Positions 37,201 through 47,860 of a stretch of 64,000 nt of DNA are shown piece by piece; position 1 is the stretch's first letter; every line of letters starts with the position of its first letter. Origin of the DNA: Paraglaciecola sp. (GTDB lineage Bacteria > Pseudomonadota > Gammaproteobacteria > Enterobacterales > Alteromonadaceae); NCBI GenBank assembly GCA_009993955.1, contig JAACSL010000014.1, positions 44,674 through 108,673 of the forward strand, read 5' to 3'. A model generated the notes under the pieces. The model searched no databases, was not told where the DNA came from, and saw only the letters and a program-made list of their open reading frames with translations. Made by a program: the position numbers and the translations under genes.

Positions 37201-38880
37201 TTCAATGCGTTTTCGTTCAATCACCTCTGCACTGAGTTTGCGATTATTACGGGCAATCAATATCAAAATGAGCAAGGAGGGCACTAAAAAAACCAAGACA
37301 TAGCGCCACACTGTGGTCCAGTCTGTGGTCTGCTCGGTGCGCACATTGACCCAACGGTCATAAAATGATTGACGTGTCGATTGGGGCAGTTTGAGCAAGG
37401 CTTTATTGATGATGCTCAGTAACTCTGGCCAATCCTTTCTGACTCCAAATGCCAAGTTGAATTGATAGGATGTAGAGCTGGCTACCTTCAAATTGTTGAT
37501 GCCAAACGAACGAATGTTGTAGGTGGCCGCTGCCAAGGTATCAAACACAGCATCTGCCTGCCCCGCGCTCACTGCTTTAAGGGCTTCTTCTAAGGTGCCA
37601 TAAGTTTGCAAGGTGATTAACGGGAAATCGCGCTGCAGATACTCCATCGACGCGTAATTGGCGACCACGGCCACGGTTTTTCCCTGGAGGTCTTGAAGAC
37701 CAGCGACGAGCTCCTCTTCTTCACGACTTACCAACACCATGGGAATGCTTAAGTAGGGCTGTGAAAAGAGAAATTTGTTGCGTCGTGTCTCGGTTGGTGT
37801 AATGCCGGGTAATACGTCAATTTCACCAGACTCATAGGCTTGTAGGGTCTCCACCCACGTTAAACCTGTGCGAGGTAGCATGTTGACCTGTAAGCGTCGG
37901 TTTAGCCAGCCAACAAATTCAGATGTGATGCCAATATACTGATTTTGTTGGTTGACGGCCTCGAAAGGCAACCAAGCAGGGTCGATGCCCAAACGAATTT
38001 CTGGGTGTTCATTTAGCCAATCACGTTCTTTGGCCGTTAAGGTGATATCCCCAGCGTAGGCTTCTCCACCGTCTTGCAAATAGCGGTTTTTTATATCATC
38101 GATAGTCCGAGGAGAGAGGCTGTCTAAACCTTTCTGTAATAGGCCTAACAAGATTGTATTGTCGGCTTTTTTGCTGAGCCCAAAAGCGAGTTCTACCGGT
38201 GCCCGCTCATAAAAGCCAGCCAGTCGAATATCACCAGGAAAGTAGCGGTTACTCAGGTATTCAACCACGCCCTGATTGCCAATAAACGCATCTGCACGCC
38301 CTAAGGATATTGCTGATAAGCCGTCTAGTGGCTCGTTCACTTCGACATACTTGATATTTTTGAAGCGTTTGGGTAATTCTGTGGCAAGGTAGTGGCCGCG
38401 GGTTAACACCAGCCTAAGTCCATCAAGATTAGTCATGTTGAGCTCACGCTTATCGTTTGCCGCGACAAAAATACCAATGTGGCTGCTTAAATACGCTGAG
38501 CTAAAAACAAAGTCTTGTTGGCGCTGAGTAGAGGGTGTCATGGCGGGGGCAATTTGGAGCTCACCACGCTGCAATTTAGGTAACAAGTTTTCCCATCTGT
38601 CCAAGCTGACGCGAGGTTTAAGCCCCACTTTTTCGCACACCCTAGCCAAAATTTCAGCGGCAATGCCGCGATACTCACCTTGTTCTGATTCATACTCGTA
38701 GGGTGGCCAATCACGCGTGCCTGCCACCATCAACACGGGGTTTTCCGCAACCCAACGTTGTTCTTCGTCGCTCAGCGTTATGAGAGCTTCAACCGAAGAT
38801 AGATTGTCTGTATTTTGTGCCCATGAAAAAGCCGCACTCAGATACAAGATCAGCAAGAGTAGGCTGAACACGACTTTCAT
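34210..38880 (-). CDS. BvgS-like hybrid histidine kinase with two substrate-binding domains
   Basis: A 1556-residue phosphorelay kinase. A signal peptide precedes two periplasmic family-3 solute-binding (Venus flytrap) domains (about 40-270 and 285-515), then a membrane segment near 520-545 ([16 protein letters not shown]). Two PAS domains follow (about 565-690, 695-820). The HisKA phospho-His is about H837 ([15 protein letters not shown]), and the ATPase domain has [10 protein letters not shown]. Two receivers contain [12 protein letters not shown] and [12 protein letters not shown], and a C-terminal Hpt contains [13 protein letters not shown]. The upstream flytraps probably bind an amino acid-like ligand. 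The next gene is an HD-GYP response regulator, so this system probably lowers cyclic di-GMP when the ligand state changes. Confidence 0.94.
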   Translation of the reverse strand: MKVVFSLLLLILYLSAAFSWAQNTDNLSSVEALITLSDEEQRWVAENPVLMVAGTRDWPPYEYESEQGEYRGIAAEILARVCEKVGLKPRVSLDRWENLLPKLQRGELQIAPAMTPSTQRQQDFVFSSAYLSSHIGIFVAANDKRELNMTNLDGLRLVLTRGHYLATELPKRFKNIKYVEVNEPLDGLSAISLGRADAFIGNQGVVEYLSNRYFPGDIRLAGFYERAPVELAFGLSKKADNTILLGLLQKGLDSLSPRTIDDIKNRYLQDGGEAYAGDITLTAKERDWLNEHPEIRLGIDPAWLPFEAVNQQNQYIGITSEFVGWLNRRLQVNMLPRTGLTWVETLQAYESGEIDVLPGITPTETRRNKFLFSQPYLSIPMVLVSREEEELVAGLQDLQGKTVAVVANYASMEYLQRDFPLITLQTYGTLEEALKAVSAGQADAVFDTLAAATYNIRSFGINNLKVASSTSYQFNLAFGVRKDWPELLSIINKALLKLPQSTRQSFYDRWVNVRTEQTTDWTTVWRYVLVFLVPSLLILILIARNNRKLSAEVIERKRIEDVLLSIKWELQHIFDSAQVGIVLQRQHHVFERCNENFATMLGYRSPKELIGQSMVRVFRSEEDFQQFVTQVKADLLTGKRILLDHQLMTTTGDSLWCSISAKAMDKSIPPDLEKGVLWVIDDISERKLAEQLKQDQILFMSALIDTIPNPIFIKDPNGRFTGCNKAYEAAFGVSGQELIGKTVLDLAYLSVADKIRYHEEDMELLRSGGAKHHEFPLTFADGRPHHVLYWVTAFKLSSGQPGGLLGVLVDITELKEARARAEQATQAKSDFLANMSHEIRTPMNAILGMTHLALCTELSVKQQDYLQKIDDSAKALLHIINDILDFSKIEAGQMAIESVPFRIETVLENMANIIQLSVDKKGLELLFHINRDVPLTAIGDPLRLGQILLNLVSNAVKFTEHGEVIVKVEFMRHVDQQAELKFAVIDTGIGLSEEQQSRLFQSFSQADASTTRRYGGTGLGLAICKKLANLMGGEIGVNSQLGQGSQFWFTIKLALPKQTAEIKKFADDFANMPVLVVDDNAACRAILCESLRHFGCKPTAVNSGEAAIELLQTSQHTHFELVLMDWQMPGLDGISTSQKINQQARQKVIPKIIMVSAHRREELTEQAKQVGINAFLSKPVNPSLLFDTMMAAFHGGDDAQTSEKRAISPTLRPQQLQGYSVLLVEDNVINQQVAAELLAQVGLQVIIANHGAEALEKLRTESVDTVLMDIQMPVMDGFEATKKIRTESQWADLPIIAMTANVMPQDKQRCIEVGMNAHVNKPIDPDQLFAQLAAALGLDKFTTVSQETEAHPSALPDIAGIDLNQGLRRVAGNSQTYMAILEKILMAEEKAEEALLLPYRANESETLRFNVHKLKGGMGNIGAVTLCSLLDDIETILSASEPDQTWPEENQILTAVDEITRVKHGIQQALTWFAEHLPSTVSEVNVLANYSDILARLTQQIDDYDVEARDTCAQLMQNKGLVQHASLLKTMFNALDDYDYEKANELVQRLIEAVGA

Positions 38881-39227
38881 TTTATCGAATCCTGGCCGAT
38901 GTCACACGAGGGCGACAACTTATTTGGTGATAAGTGCATGAAAATGGAGGGAAATACAATGATACCCCGTATACAACCACGTTTTACCGCAGCAAACAAT
39001 GCCAACTTGCGAGTAGCTTAGACCGACAATAAACTCACCGCAAATTATACCGGCACCAGGATGCAACAGTGGGGTTTTATCCGGTTAATCCCAGCATAAA
39101 ATTGGCAATTGCGCCTCAACATCAAGGTAAATTGTGCTTTCAATCAACTAGAGGCCGCGTTTCACTGGAGCAATGCTAAAAAGCTCGGCATAATAGCCGC
39201 AAAGTAGCCGACGAGGAGGACAAACAA
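38881..39227. other. Intergenic region between the giant kinase gene and ftsB
   Basis: About 347 bp carrying both divergent promoters. The only feature I can support is the ribosome-binding site GAGGAGG just before the ftsB GTG. A 27-codon ORF from ATG 38938 has no support. I see no hairpin or repeat I would call. Confidence 0.6.
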
Positions 39228-39506
39228 GTGAGATGGTTAAACATAGTATTACTGTGTTTGTTAGCCTCGTTGCAATATCGTTTATGGTTCGGCAAAAACA
39301 GTGTGCCAGACTACCTGACGATGCAAAAGGAAGTGGAAGAACAAACTATTCAAAACGCTAACCTAGAGCAACGCAACAGTTTACTCAAAGCTGATATTGA
39401 TGACTTAAAAATTGGTTTAGATGCGGCCGAAGAAAGGGCCCGAAACGAATTAGGTTTAATCAAAGAAGGCGAAACCTTTTATCGCATTCTACCCACTGAA
39501 AATTAA
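39228..39506 (+). CDS. ftsB: Cell division protein FtsB
   Basis: Small bitopic divisome protein acting with FtsL and FtsQ at the septum. It has one membrane segment ([20 protein letters not shown]), a periplasmic coiled coil ([33 protein letters not shown]) and the conserved [19 protein letters not shown]. Ninety-two residues is normal. It starts at GTG with GAGGAGG 7 nt upstream, and is followed by ispD as in E. coli. Confidence 0.96.
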   Translation: MRWLNIVLLCLLASLQYRLWFGKNSVPDYLTMQKEVEEQTIQNANLEQRNSLLKADIDDLKIGLDAAEERARNELGLIKEGETFYRILPTEN

Positions 39507-39512
39507 TGACTC

Positions 39513-40226
39513 ATGCCTTTTAATTCCACTTATACCGCCGTTGTACCGGCAGCTGGGATTGGCAAGCGTATGGCTGCCTCTTGCCCTAAGCAGTATTTAT
39601 CGTTAGCCGGTCTGACCTTAATTGAACATAGCATCATGGCCTTGAAACGGCATAAGCAGATTGGCCAAGTCATTGTGGTGTTGCACCCAGAAGATGAGAC
39701 GTTTGCCAGTTTAAGCATCGCCCAGCAGCCTTGGCTCACTACCGTGGTTGGGGGAGCAGAGCGCAGTGATTCTGTGATGGCAGGCTTGCAACGGGTTGAA
39801 CCCGGCCAGCAATGGGTGCTTGTGCATGATGCTGCGCGTCCGTGTTTGGCGCTAGATGACTTAAACAATCTGCTGAGTCTGGCACAAACGGGGCACGTTG
39901 GCGGTATTTTAGCCGCCCCGGTGCGCGATACCATGAAACGTGCACATGCGGATCAACGTGTTTTAAAAACCGAATCCAGAGAAAACTTATGGCACGCTTT
40001 GACGCCTCAATTTTTTCCCCTTGCTGAACTTAAAGCGGCAATGATCAAAGCCAAGGCTAAACAAGTTGCCGTCACTGACGAAGCATCCGCCATTGAATAT
40101 GCCGGGGGCACAGTAAAATTAGTACTTGGCAGTGCGTCGAATATCAAAGTGACTCAACCAGAAGATTTATTACTTGCTGAATTTTATTTACAGCAAGCCT
40201 TGGCAACAGGAAAGACAGCCTTATGA
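39513..40226 (+). CDS. ispD: 2-C-methyl-D-erythritol 4-phosphate cytidylyltransferase
   Basis: Third step of the MEP isoprenoid pathway: joins CTP and methylerythritol phosphate. The nucleotide-binding [20 protein letters not shown] and the metal-site HDAARPCL are present. The length (237) matches E. coli IspD. Its stop overlaps the ispF start as ATGA, so the two consecutive MEP enzymes are translationally coupled. Confidence 0.98.
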   Translation: MPFNSTYTAVVPAAGIGKRMAASCPKQYLSLAGLTLIEHSIMALKRHKQIGQVIVVLHPEDETFASLSIAQQPWLTTVVGGAERSDSVMAGLQRVEPGQQWVLVHDAARPCLALDDLNNLLSLAQTGHVGGILAAPVRDTMKRAHADQRVLKTESRENLWHALTPQFFPLAELKAAMIKAKAKQVAVTDEASAIEYAGGTVKLVLGSASNIKVTQPEDLLLAEFYLQQALATGKTAL

Positions 40227-40714
40227 AAATGCGTATTGGTCATGGTTATGATGTTCACAAGTTTGGTGGTGAAGGCCCTATCACTATTTGTGGTGAACGT
40301 ATCAACTACCCCCAAGGCTTACTTGCCCACTCCGATGGTGATGTTGCTTTACATGCTCTGTGTGATGCCATCCTTGGTGCCTTAGGTAAGGGCGATATTG
40401 GCCGCCATTTTCCCGATACAGATGCAAGTTTCGCCGGCATTGACAGTCGCTTATTGTTGCGTTCGGTTTATCAGCAAGCCGTGGCTATGGGTTTTGTGCT
40501 AGGAAATTTAGATATCACCATTGTTGCACAAGCCCCTAAAATGGCACCGCACATTGCAGCCATGGTGAAAAATATTGCCGATGAACTTGGGGTAGCTGTA
40601 AGCCAAGTGAATGTGAAAGCCACGACCACTGAAACCTTGGGTTTTGCCGGCCGTAAAGAAGGAATAGCTGCTTATGCGGTTGTTTTGTTGCAATCCCAAG
40701 GCGAGGCGGATTAA
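40223..40714 (+). CDS. ispF: 2-C-methyl-D-erythritol 2,4-cyclodiphosphate synthase
   Basis: Fifth MEP-pathway step, forming the cyclodiphosphate. The zinc and substrate residues are visible in [12 protein letters not shown] and [21 protein letters not shown]. It is a trimer of 160-residue subunits in the family; this is 163. The start could be 40223 or 40229 (MRIGHG). The stop overlaps the truD start (TAATG). Confidence 0.98.
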   Translation: MKMRIGHGYDVHKFGGEGPITICGERINYPQGLLAHSDGDVALHALCDAILGALGKGDIGRHFPDTDASFAGIDSRLLLRSVYQQAVAMGFVLGNLDITIVAQAPKMAPHIAAMVKNIADELGVAVSQVNVKATTTETLGFAGRKEGIAAYAVVLLQSQGEAD

Positions 40715-41760
40715 TGCAAACTTCGCATTGGGCCTATTTGCATCCCCAACCTGCTGCCACAGGCAGATTGAAACAGCACTTAAGCGATTTCAAAGTCACT
40801 GAGATCCTTGGTTATGAACCAAGTGGTCAGGGTGAGCACATTTATTTATGGGTGCGTAAAGAGGGCTTGAATACCGCCTATTTAGCGGAGCAAATTGCCA
40901 AATTCGCTCGCGTTCCAGCCAGCAGCGTAACGTATGCGGGGCGTAAAGATAAATACGCCGTGACCGAACAGTGGCTCAGTGTGCATAAACCCGGTAAAGC
41001 AGAATTTGACTGGCAGAATCTAGATCTAGCTGGGGCCGAAGTATTAAAGGCGGTGCGTCATGATAAAAAATTACGCACTGGCGTATTAAAAGGCAATGTT
41101 TTTGACATCACTGTGCGCGAACTAAGCAGCATTGACGAACTAGAAAGTCGCTTACAATGTGTTGCACAACAAGGTGTACCCAACTATTACGGCAGCCAAC
41201 GTTTTGGTGATAGTCGTTATGATCCTCGTGGTGGCAACTTAGTCTTGGCAGAAAAAATGCTCGACGGTGAGGTCATCCGTAATCGCAATAAACGTTCAAT
41301 GGCGATTTCAGCCATGCGTTCTTGGTTATTTAACGAATACCTCAGTCAACGCATAGCCGATGGTTTGTATAACCAAGCTATGCCCGGTGATGTAATGATA
41401 TTACACGGCAGTGCGAGTTTTTTCTGTGCAGAGCAGCTTGACGAGCAGATTAACCAACGTTTGCAAACGGGTGACATTCAGCTGTCTGCGCCGCTGTGGG
41501 GTAAGGGTGACTTGGCATCCAGTGGCCAAGCTTTAGCATTCGAACATAAGCTCGCCACACAACATCACAAGGTGAGTGAGTGCTTGGCAGAACTTGGCCT
41601 TAAACAAGAGCGACGTGCCATAAATCTGCAACCACAACAGATGCGCTGGAAGGCTTCTGACTCTACGCTAAATCTCCAGTTCATCTTGCCAGCAGGAGCT
41701 TTTGCTACCTCGGTACTACGTGAGATTGTAGACATTCAGCCAAACTATGAAGTGGAGTAG
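40714..41760 (+). CDS. truD: tRNA pseudouridine(13) synthase
   Basis: Makes pseudouridine 13 in tRNA-Glu. The family signature VTYAGRKDKYAVTEQW carries the catalytic aspartate, and VPNYYGSQRFG is also diagnostic. It is 348 residues against 349 in E. coli. It overlaps ispF by one base and abuts surE, in the usual ispDF-truD-surE-pcm order. Confidence 0.97.
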   Translation: MQTSHWAYLHPQPAATGRLKQHLSDFKVTEILGYEPSGQGEHIYLWVRKEGLNTAYLAEQIAKFARVPASSVTYAGRKDKYAVTEQWLSVHKPGKAEFDWQNLDLAGAEVLKAVRHDKKLRTGVLKGNVFDITVRELSSIDELESRLQCVAQQGVPNYYGSQRFGDSRYDPRGGNLVLAEKMLDGEVIRNRNKRSMAISAMRSWLFNEYLSQRIADGLYNQAMPGDVMILHGSASFFCAEQLDEQINQRLQTGDIQLSAPLWGKGDLASSGQALAFEHKLATQHHKVSECLAELGLKQERRAINLQPQQMRWKASDSTLNLQFILPAGAFATSVLREIVDIQPNYEVE

Positions 41761-41763
41761 TTG

Positions 41764-42534
41764 ATGCACATACTGTTAAGTAATGATGATGGTGTATACG
41801 CAGAAGGTTTGGCTGCCTTGCACGCTGAATTGAGTCAACATTTCCAGCTTACGGTAATCGCTCCAGATCGTAACTGCAGTGGCGCGAGTAACGCGCTGTC
41901 TTTGCATTCGCCCCTGCGTATCCAACAAATGAGCAATGGTTTTTACGCGGTAAACGGCACCCCCTCTGACTGCGTGCACCTGGGGATCAATCACTTTTTA
42001 CCAAGTGACCCTCAGTTGGTGGTGTCTGGTATTAACCATGGCGCCAATCTTGGCGACGATGTCATCTACTCTGGCACGGTGGCCGCCGCCACTGAAGGAC
42101 GTTACATGGGTCTACCAGCCATTGCAGTGTCCATGGTTGGCCGAGCGCCACAACATTTTGCTACGGCAGCAAAAATAGTGGTGGATGTCATCCACATGCT
42201 TGCGAAGCATCCTTTACCTGCCGATCAAATTTTGAATATTAATGTACCTGATTTAAGCTACGCGGATATCGCAGGGCTGCAGGTCACTCGGCAGGGGCGA
42301 CGCCACCGCGCCGAAACAATGGTGAAAACCACCGACCCACATGGCCGTGATGTTTATTGGTATGGCCCGGTTGGACAAGAGCAAGATGCCGGCCCCGGCA
42401 CAGATTTTTATGCTGTAGCACAGGGTTATTGCTCAATTACGCCCTTATCGGTAGACATGACCGCATACAAGAGCCTTGATGATATGCAGCAGTGGGTAAA
42501 ACACTGGCAAGCTAACAATAATAATAAAAGTTAA
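41764..42534 (+). CDS. surE: 5'/3'-nucleotidase SurE
   Basis: Metal-dependent nucleoside monophosphatase of stationary-phase survival. The N-terminal [14 protein letters not shown] has the metal-binding DD pair, and [11 protein letters not shown] and [14 protein letters not shown] are family motifs. I start at the ATG 41764 and not the preceding TTG; GGAG lies just upstream. It is coupled to truD and followed by pcm. Confidence 0.97.
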   Translation: MHILLSNDDGVYAEGLAALHAELSQHFQLTVIAPDRNCSGASNALSLHSPLRIQQMSNGFYAVNGTPSDCVHLGINHFLPSDPQLVVSGINHGANLGDDVIYSGTVAAATEGRYMGLPAIAVSMVGRAPQHFATAAKIVVDVIHMLAKHPLPADQILNINVPDLSYADIAGLQVTRQGRRHRAETMVKTTDPHGRDVYWYGPVGQEQDAGPGTDFYAVAQGYCSITPLSVDMTAYKSLDDMQQWVKHWQANNNNKS

Positions 42535-42557
42535 ACATAGCCTGGACACACCATTAC

Positions 42558-43196
42558 ATGAGAGCCACATTTCGTAAGGGCGACAGCTTAGCCCAACTCC
42601 TTGCCCAAGAGGGTATCCGTCATGCAAAAGTATTGGCCGCGATAGCTAATACTCCGCGCGAGCTTTTCATTCCCGATGCCTTGCGGCATAAGGCGTATCA
42701 AAACACAGCCTTACCCATTGGCCAAGGCCAAACCATCTCGCAACCATATATCGTGGCACGCATGACGGAGTTACTCTTGCAGTCCACCAATAATCCTCAA
42801 TCTGTATTAGAAATTGGCACGGGTTCAGGCTACCAAACCGCTGTCTTGGCGCAATTGTTTAATAAAGTGTATTCCGTTGAACGGATTAAAACCCTGCAAT
42901 TTCAAGCAAAACGCCGCATGAACCAGCTGAATTTGCACAATGTGGCGATGAAACACGGTGATGGCTGGTTGGGCTGGCCGAGTAAAGGGCCATTTGATGC
43001 GATTATTGTAACGGCAGCGGCCAGTCGTATACCCGAAGACCTCTACGCCCAACTCAATGACGGTGGTCGTTTGATTATCCCGGTTGGACAAGAAAGTCAG
43101 CAGCTACAGTGTATTACGCGCCATGGCGATGAATTTGTCACCGATACCATTGAAGCGGTACGTTTTGTGCCCTTAGTACCGGGTAATATTATTTAA
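42558..43196 (+). CDS. pcm: Protein-L-isoaspartate O-methyltransferase
   Basis: SAM-dependent enzyme that starts repair of isoaspartyl residues in aged proteins. The SAM-binding [18 protein letters not shown] is clear, with the N-terminal [28 protein letters not shown]. Two hundred twelve residues is near the E. coli length (208). It lies between surE and a DUF368 gene. Confidence 0.97.
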   Translation: MRATFRKGDSLAQLLAQEGIRHAKVLAAIANTPRELFIPDALRHKAYQNTALPIGQGQTISQPYIVARMTELLLQSTNNPQSVLEIGTGSGYQTAVLAQLFNKVYSVERIKTLQFQAKRRMNQLNLHNVAMKHGDGWLGWPSKGPFDAIIVTAAASRIPEDLYAQLNDGGRLIIPVGQESQQLQCITRHGDEFVTDTIEAVRFVPLVPGNII

Positions 43197-43218
43197 TCTA
43201 ACCAGCACAGAGAAACCC

Positions 43219-44163
43219 ATGAGTAACAACAGAACAGTGAGTGAATATTTGGGGGTCAGCGCACGAGGGGCTTTGATGGGTGCTGCAGATGCCGTTCCCG
43301 GTGTATCGGGTGGCACAATCGCCTTCATGACCGGCATTTACGAAGAGTTGATTACTTCATTAAAACAATGTGGGCCGAGTGCTATTCAGGTGCTGGTAAA
43401 ACAAGGTATCAAGGCCACGTGGAGCCACATTAATGGTACATTTTTAGTTGCGCTTTTTGCTGGAGTGCTCATCAGTCTTGCCAGTGTGTCGCGTTTGGTG
43501 GTGTACCTGCTGCACACTTACCCAGAATTATTGTGGGCTTTCTTTTTTGGACTGATCGTGGCGGGTGTTTGGTCGGTAGTCAGGCACATCGAAAAGTGGT
43601 CCCTAGGGGTAATCGCCGCCTTTGTTATCGGTACCATAACAGCTTATCTGGTGACCACCATTACCCCAACCAATATCGAATCAACGCCTCTGATTGTATT
43701 TGCCTCTGGCATGTTAGCTATCTGTGCCATGATCCTACCGGGTATTTCTGGCAGTTTTATTTTGCTGCTATTGGGCATGTATGGGCCGATGATGAATGCG
43801 CTCAAAGAATTTCAATTTCTTACCTTAAGTTATTTTGCACTTGGCTGCGTGACCGGTTTGTTGAGTTTTTCTCATGTATTGAGTTGGATGTTCAAACACC
43901 ACAAAACCTTGACCCTTGCTCTGCTTGGCGGTTTTATGCTGGGCTCGTTAAATAAAGTTTGGCCGTGGAAACTCACCTTAGAAACCATGCTGGATCGACA
44001 TGGCAACGTCGTACCAGTGGTGCAACAGAACGTGCTGCCGAACACTTTTGAACAGGCCATGCAGCAACCCGCCTACTTGGGTTTAGCACTGACACTTGCC
44101 CTGCTAGGTGTTGGTATGGTTTGGCTGCTTGAAAAATTAGGCACACCCAGTAAAGCACTATGA
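43219..44163 (+). CDS. DUF368 polyprenyl-phosphate transporter-family membrane protein
   Basis: Inner-membrane protein of 314 residues with about eight hydrophobic segments. The opening GALMGAADAVPGVSGGTIAFMTGIYEELI and the later ICAMILPGISGSFILLLLGMYGPMM are the two inverted family motifs of DUF368. Members have been linked to recycling of undecaprenyl phosphate across the membrane. It is inserted between pcm and nlpD and overlaps nlpD by 4 bp, so it is probably coexpressed with the nlpD-rpoS end of the cluster. Confidence 0.9.
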   Translation: MSNNRTVSEYLGVSARGALMGAADAVPGVSGGTIAFMTGIYEELITSLKQCGPSAIQVLVKQGIKATWSHINGTFLVALFAGVLISLASVSRLVVYLLHTYPELLWAFFFGLIVAGVWSVVRHIEKWSLGVIAAFVIGTITAYLVTTITPTNIESTPLIVFASGMLAICAMILPGISGSFILLLLGMYGPMMNALKEFQFLTLSYFALGCVTGLLSFSHVLSWMFKHHKTLTLALLGGFMLGSLNKVWPWKLTLETMLDRHGNVVPVVQQNVLPNTFEQAMQQPAYLGLALTLALLGVGMVWLLEKLGTPSKAL

Positions 44164-45023
44164 TGCAAGGGATCTCCTCACTCTTTTTGCCTTCAGCAGG
44201 TGAGGGTCGATTACACATCGGTCATGTTTTGCTTGGGTGTTTTATATTGTGTTTAAGTGCATGTGCCGACAGAAAACAGCCAGCGCCTGTTTCTGAAGTT
44301 TATCAAGGACGCAGTTATCTGGATTTCACCCAGCAAGCATTTACTGGTGCAACGTATAAGGTACAAAAAGGCGACACACTATTTGCCATCGCTTGGTATA
44401 GCGGTAATGACTACCGTGATATAGCAACACTCAATAAACTCAAGGCCCCCTACCAGATATTCCCAGGTCAAGTTCTGAAGCTCAAAGCTGAGCAAAAGAC
44501 CTCGCAAAATCACGCCAAAGTAAAGCCCAAAAACACCACTAAAATAAATGCAAATCAAGTAGTTGACCCTCCCGTCAAGCAGGCGTATGGTAAAAGTGAA
44601 AAAAATGTTAATGAGCAACAAGCTCAATCTACCAATGAATTTCCTGATCGAGTTAGTGCATGGCAGTGGCCGAGTCTAGCGGTGGTTGCTCGCGGATTTT
44701 CTAATGCTGAAGAAGGTAACAAAGGGTTAGATTTTAAGGGTAAATTGGGTTCGCCTATTGTAGCGGCAGCTGATGGTAAGGTGGTTTATACAGGCAACGC
44801 GCTACGTGGTTTTGGCAATTTGGTGATTATTAAACATTCAGATGCCTACCTCACTGCTTATGCTCACAATGAGCAGATAGTGGTGAAAGAGCAAGAATGG
44901 GTAACATCAGGACAAAAAATTGCCACCATGGGTAAAAGTGGTACCGATAGTGTAAAACTTCATTTTGAAGTCAGATACAAAGGGAAGTCAGTTGACCCTT
45001 TGCGGTTTTTACCCAAGCGATAA
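44160..45023 (+). CDS. nlpD: Murein hydrolase activator NlpD
   Basis: Lipoprotein (lipobox LSAC in FILCLSACADRKQP) with a LysM domain (YKVQKGDTLFAIAWYSGN) and a C-terminal M23-like domain (GNKGLDFKGKLGSPIVAAADGKVVYTG to LHFEVRYKGKSVDP). The usual metal ligands are replaced (Asn in place of the first His of HxxxD, and Lys in place of the first His of HxH). It is therefore predicted to be a non-hydrolytic activator of an amidase such as AmiC, as in E. coli. The linker is rich in Lys, Asn and Gln. The start at 44160 overlaps the DUF368 stop. In E. coli a main rpoS promoter lies inside nlpD. Confidence 0.95.
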   Translation: MMQGISSLFLPSAGEGRLHIGHVLLGCFILCLSACADRKQPAPVSEVYQGRSYLDFTQQAFTGATYKVQKGDTLFAIAWYSGNDYRDIATLNKLKAPYQIFPGQVLKLKAEQKTSQNHAKVKPKNTTKINANQVVDPPVKQAYGKSEKNVNEQQAQSTNEFPDRVSAWQWPSLAVVARGFSNAEEGNKGLDFKGKLGSPIVAAADGKVVYTGNALRGFGNLVIIKHSDAYLTAYAHNEQIVVKEQEWVTSGQKIATMGKSGTDSVKLHFEVRYKGKSVDPLRFLPKR

Positions 45024-45093
45024 TAACAATAAATTATAAGAATTTTTGAGGAGACATTACATAAACAATACCTGTATGTAAGGAGTGACCACT

Positions 45094-46077
45094 ATGGGTC
45101 AAGAAAAAGTTGAAATAAGCGAAGTTGATGCTTTTGATGATATTGAAGCCGCCGTTGAATTGGAACTGAGTACATCAGAAAAAGACGATGACGATTTAAT
45201 AGATGAAATTTTACTTAACCAGGATGATGTCGCCAAAAATCTCGATGCGACCCAACTCTATCTAGGTGAAATCGGTTTTTCCCCCCTACTCAGCGCTGAA
45301 GAAGAAGTATTCTTCTCGCGTAAAGCCCTAAAAGGCTGTGAAGCCTCACGTAAACGCATGATCGTCAGCAATTTACGCTTGGTTGTAAAAATTGCGAGGC
45401 GTTACAACAACCGTGGATTAGCCCTGCTGGACTTGATTGAAGAAGGCAATTTAGGTTTAATTCGTGCTGTAGAGAAGTTTGATCCAGAACGCGGCTTCCG
45501 TTTTTCCACTTATGCAACATGGTGGATCCGCCAAACCATCGAACGGGCGATCATGAATCAAACCCGCACCATTCGCTTGCCCATACATGTAGTCAAAGAG
45601 TTAAACGTGTACTTACGTGCTGCGCGTGAACTGGCGCAGAAACTCGACCATGAACCCAGTGCAGAAGAAATCGCCGAAGCTTTAGACAAACCTGTCTGCG
45701 ATGTCACTAAAATGCTGCGTTTGAATGAGCGCATCACCTCAGTGGATACGCCTATTGGCAGTGAAAACGATAAAATTTTATTAGACGTTATTGCTGATGA
45801 TCGAGGCCATGGCCCTGAAGATGAGCTACAAGACACCGATATCCGGATCAATATTGTCCATTGGTTGGAAGACTTAAATCCTAAGCAACGTGAAGTATTA
45901 GCAAGACGTTTTGGTCTTTTAGGTTACGAACCCTCAACCCTCGAAGACGTTGGGGTAGAAATCGGCCTCACCCGAGAACGCGTAAGACAAATTCAAGTAG
46001 AAGCCTTGCGTCGATTACGCGACATGTTAGGACACAAAGGCTTAGATTTAGAATCCTTGTTCAATACCTTGAATTAG
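45094..46077 (+). CDS. rpoS: RNA polymerase sigma factor RpoS
   Basis: Stationary-phase and general-stress sigma factor. Region 1.2 ([21 protein letters not shown]), region 2 ([55 protein letters not shown]) and region 4 ([27 protein letters not shown]) are all intact. Length is 327 residues from the ATG at 45094, which has TAAGGAG 8 nt upstream; the track's GTG at 45085 overlaps that site. A transcription terminator follows 30 bp after the stop. Confidence 0.98.
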   Translation: MGQEKVEISEVDAFDDIEAAVELELSTSEKDDDDLIDEILLNQDDVAKNLDATQLYLGEIGFSPLLSAEEEVFFSRKALKGCEASRKRMIVSNLRLVVKIARRYNNRGLALLDLIEEGNLGLIRAVEKFDPERGFRFSTYATWWIRQTIERAIMNQTRTIRLPIHVVKELNVYLRAARELAQKLDHEPSAEEIAEALDKPVCDVTKMLRLNERITSVDTPIGSENDKILLDVIADDRGHGPEDELQDTDIRINIVHWLEDLNPKQREVLARRFGLLGYEPSTLEDVGVEIGLTRERVRQIQVEALRRLRDMLGHKGLDLESLFNTLN

Positions 46078-46106
46078 TTGCGCTGTTTTTAGCTGAATGT
46101 GCAACG

Positions 46107-46137
46107 GAAAAAAAGCCTCAACGTGAGGCTTTTTTGT
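46107..46137. terminator. Bidirectional terminator between rpoS and tpx
   Basis: The arm AAGCCTCA and its partner TGAGGCTT, with a 3-nt loop, are flanked by A and T runs on both sides. It can end both the rpoS transcript (+) and the convergent tpx transcript (-). Confidence 0.9.
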
Positions 46138-46151
46138 TTCTGGGATTTCTA

Positions 46152-46646
46152 TTACAACGCTGCAGTAGCCGCCGCATAATTTGGCTCTTCGGTAGTTTCA
46201 GCCACTTGTTCAACGTAACTGACCACGCCTTTTTCATCAATGACCACAACACTGCGTGACAACAAACCTGCCAGAGGGCCATTTTTAAAGCTTACGCCAT
46301 AAACTTGGCCAAAATCACTTCTGAAACTTGAGCCAGTGGCAACGTTCGTGATGCCTTCTGCTCCGCAAAATCGAGCTGCAGCGAAAGGTAAGTCTGCTGA
46401 AACACACAGGATCTTAGTATTCGGTAACTCACTTGCTTGTTTATTGAAAGTACGGATTGAGGTAGCGCACACTGCAGTATCCACCGACGGAAAGATATTG
46501 AGGATCACTCGCGAGCCAGCATAGTCAGCCAGACTCACTTCTGACAGATCAACTTTGACCAATTTAAAATCGGGCGCCTTGCTGCCCACTTTGGGTAATT
46601 CACCCACGGTTTCAAAGGCATTACCTTTTAATGTAACTGTTGCCAT
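46152..46646 (-). CDS. tpx: Thiol peroxidase (2-Cys peroxiredoxin)
   Basis: Reduces peroxides with thioredoxin. The peroxidatic cysteine is in VDTAVCATSIRTFN (about C60) and the resolving cysteine in FAAARFCGAEGI (about C94). The N-terminal ETVGELPKVGSKAPDFKL is typical of Tpx. The length, 164, is near the E. coli length (168). It converges on rpoS with a shared terminator. Confidence 0.97.
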   Translation of the reverse strand: MATVTLKGNAFETVGELPKVGSKAPDFKLVKVDLSEVSLADYAGSRVILNIFPSVDTAVCATSIRTFNKQASELPNTKILCVSADLPFAAARFCGAEGITNVATGSSFRSDFGQVYGVSFKNGPLAGLLSRSVVVIDEKGVVSYVEQVAETTEEPNYAAATAAL

Positions 46647-46812
46647 GTTTTTCTCCTTAGTGTTGTATGACTTAAAGCCAGTTTAGCTTGCTTTGCTAGC
46701 GACTACTAGACGCATATGGGGAAAGGACGTGCGTCATGCCTAGGGATTACAAGTGTTAATTCTATAACTAAGCGTTACTATGAATGGGTATGAATAGATC
46801 AGTGAGCATCCA

Positions 46813-47340
46813 ATGACCGCCAGAATTCGTTTAATCTTGTCCGCCAGTATGTCTTTCGTCTTCTATTTTTGTTGGTCATATTGGGCCAACAACATGGTAT
46901 CAGACGACCACGCTTTGGTCTTACGCTCCGCCTTTGTACAAGGCATGTTGAGCGGTACAATTACCGTGTTGTTTACGTTTATTTTAGAAAAGGCTGTACA
47001 TCGTTTTAAAGGCAGCAACCTATGTTTGATGTTTATCGTGCCATTAATATGCTCAGTACATTCAAAGTCGAAGCAGAATATTGCGGTATTTCGTAGTTTT
47101 AATGGTGCACTTAACCGTTACGCTAAGTATTTTGCTGGGAGTGCTGTTCCCGGCGCATTGCTGGCACCGTTAATTCCCATTGGTTTTCAAGCCAGCATAG
47201 CCATCGCTGTCAACGTAATCAACCATACACCCAATTTATGGCTGACCGTAGCACCCAGTATTTTGCTAACGGCCATCTATGGCTACGTCTATACGTTTAC
47301 CTTACTGCGTCAACCACCTATGCCCGCTTCTCAAGAATGA
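46813..47340 (+). CDS. Predicted four-segment membrane protein, unknown function
   Basis: One hundred seventy-five residues with four hydrophobic segments: LILSASMSFVFYFCWSYW, GMLSGTITVLFTFILE, AVPGALLAPLIPIGFQASIAIAV and WLTVAPSILLTAIYGYVYTF. I see no catalytic motif. The first two are separated from the last two by a positively charged loop (KSKQNIAVFRSFNGALNRYAK). I cannot name the family. The 3' end overlaps the convergent folA gene by 23 bp. Confidence 0.65.
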   Translation: MTARIRLILSASMSFVFYFCWSYWANNMVSDDHALVLRSAFVQGMLSGTITVLFTFILEKAVHRFKGSNLCLMFIVPLICSVHSKSKQNIAVFRSFNGALNRYAKYFAGSAVPGALLAPLIPIGFQASIAIAVNVINHTPNLWLTVAPSILLTAIYGYVYTFTLLRQPPMPASQE

Positions 47341-47833
47341 TAAATTGATAATCATAGGGATTTTGCGGATCAGCACTCATTGTTTCTGCTGCACGTTCTA
47401 CCCAACTGGCATGAGCAAGATAGTCTGGGAAATAAGTGTCGCCCTCGACGTTAAGGTCAATCAAGGTCAGATACAAACGCTGGCATAGTGGTAAAAAATG
47501 CTGATACAGAGTTCCACCACCAATTATCATCACTTCATTTGTCGCTTCGGGGCTAGTGGCGAGGTGCGCTTGAGCGAGAGCTAATCCGGCCTCACAACTA
47601 TTGACTACTCGGGCATCCTCTAAAACAAAGTCTGGATCAGAACTTAACACAATGTTCAAACGTCCGGGTAAGGCTTTACCAATAGAAGCGTAGGTACGTC
47701 TGCCCATAATGATCGGCTTGCCCAAGGTCAGCTTTTTGAAGTGTTTTAAGTCGGCAGGTAAGTGCCAAGGCATGGCATTATTTGCTCCAATAACTCGCTG
47801 GTGAGCCATGGCGGCAATCATGGAAATAATCAT
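47318..47833 (-). CDS. folA: Dihydrofolate reductase
   Basis: Reduces dihydrofolate with NADPH. The active-site Asp is in MPWHLPADLKHFKKLTLG, with the NADPH-binding KPIIMGRRTYASIGKALPGR and VMIIGGGTLYQHFL. At 171 residues it is slightly longer than E. coli FolA (159). It sits just downstream of obgE, separated by an inverted repeat that could act as terminator or promoter element. Confidence 0.97.
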   Translation of the reverse strand: MIISMIAAMAHQRVIGANNAMPWHLPADLKHFKKLTLGKPIIMGRRTYASIGKALPGRLNIVLSSDPDFVLEDARVVNSCEAGLALAQAHLATSPEATNEVMIIGGGTLYQHFLPLCQRLYLTLIDLNVEGDTYFPDYLAHASWVERAAETMSADPQNPYDYQFIILEKRA

Positions 47834-47860
47834 AAGAAAGAACGATTTACATTGTAATTA

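Noticed and set aside
38938-39021. 27-codon ORF in the ftsB upstream region
   Set aside because: No ribosome-binding site and no sign of attenuation or leader function.
46078-46151. Candidate small RNA at the rpoS 3' end
   Set aside because: The hairpin with A and T runs on both sides is explained as a bidirectional terminator.
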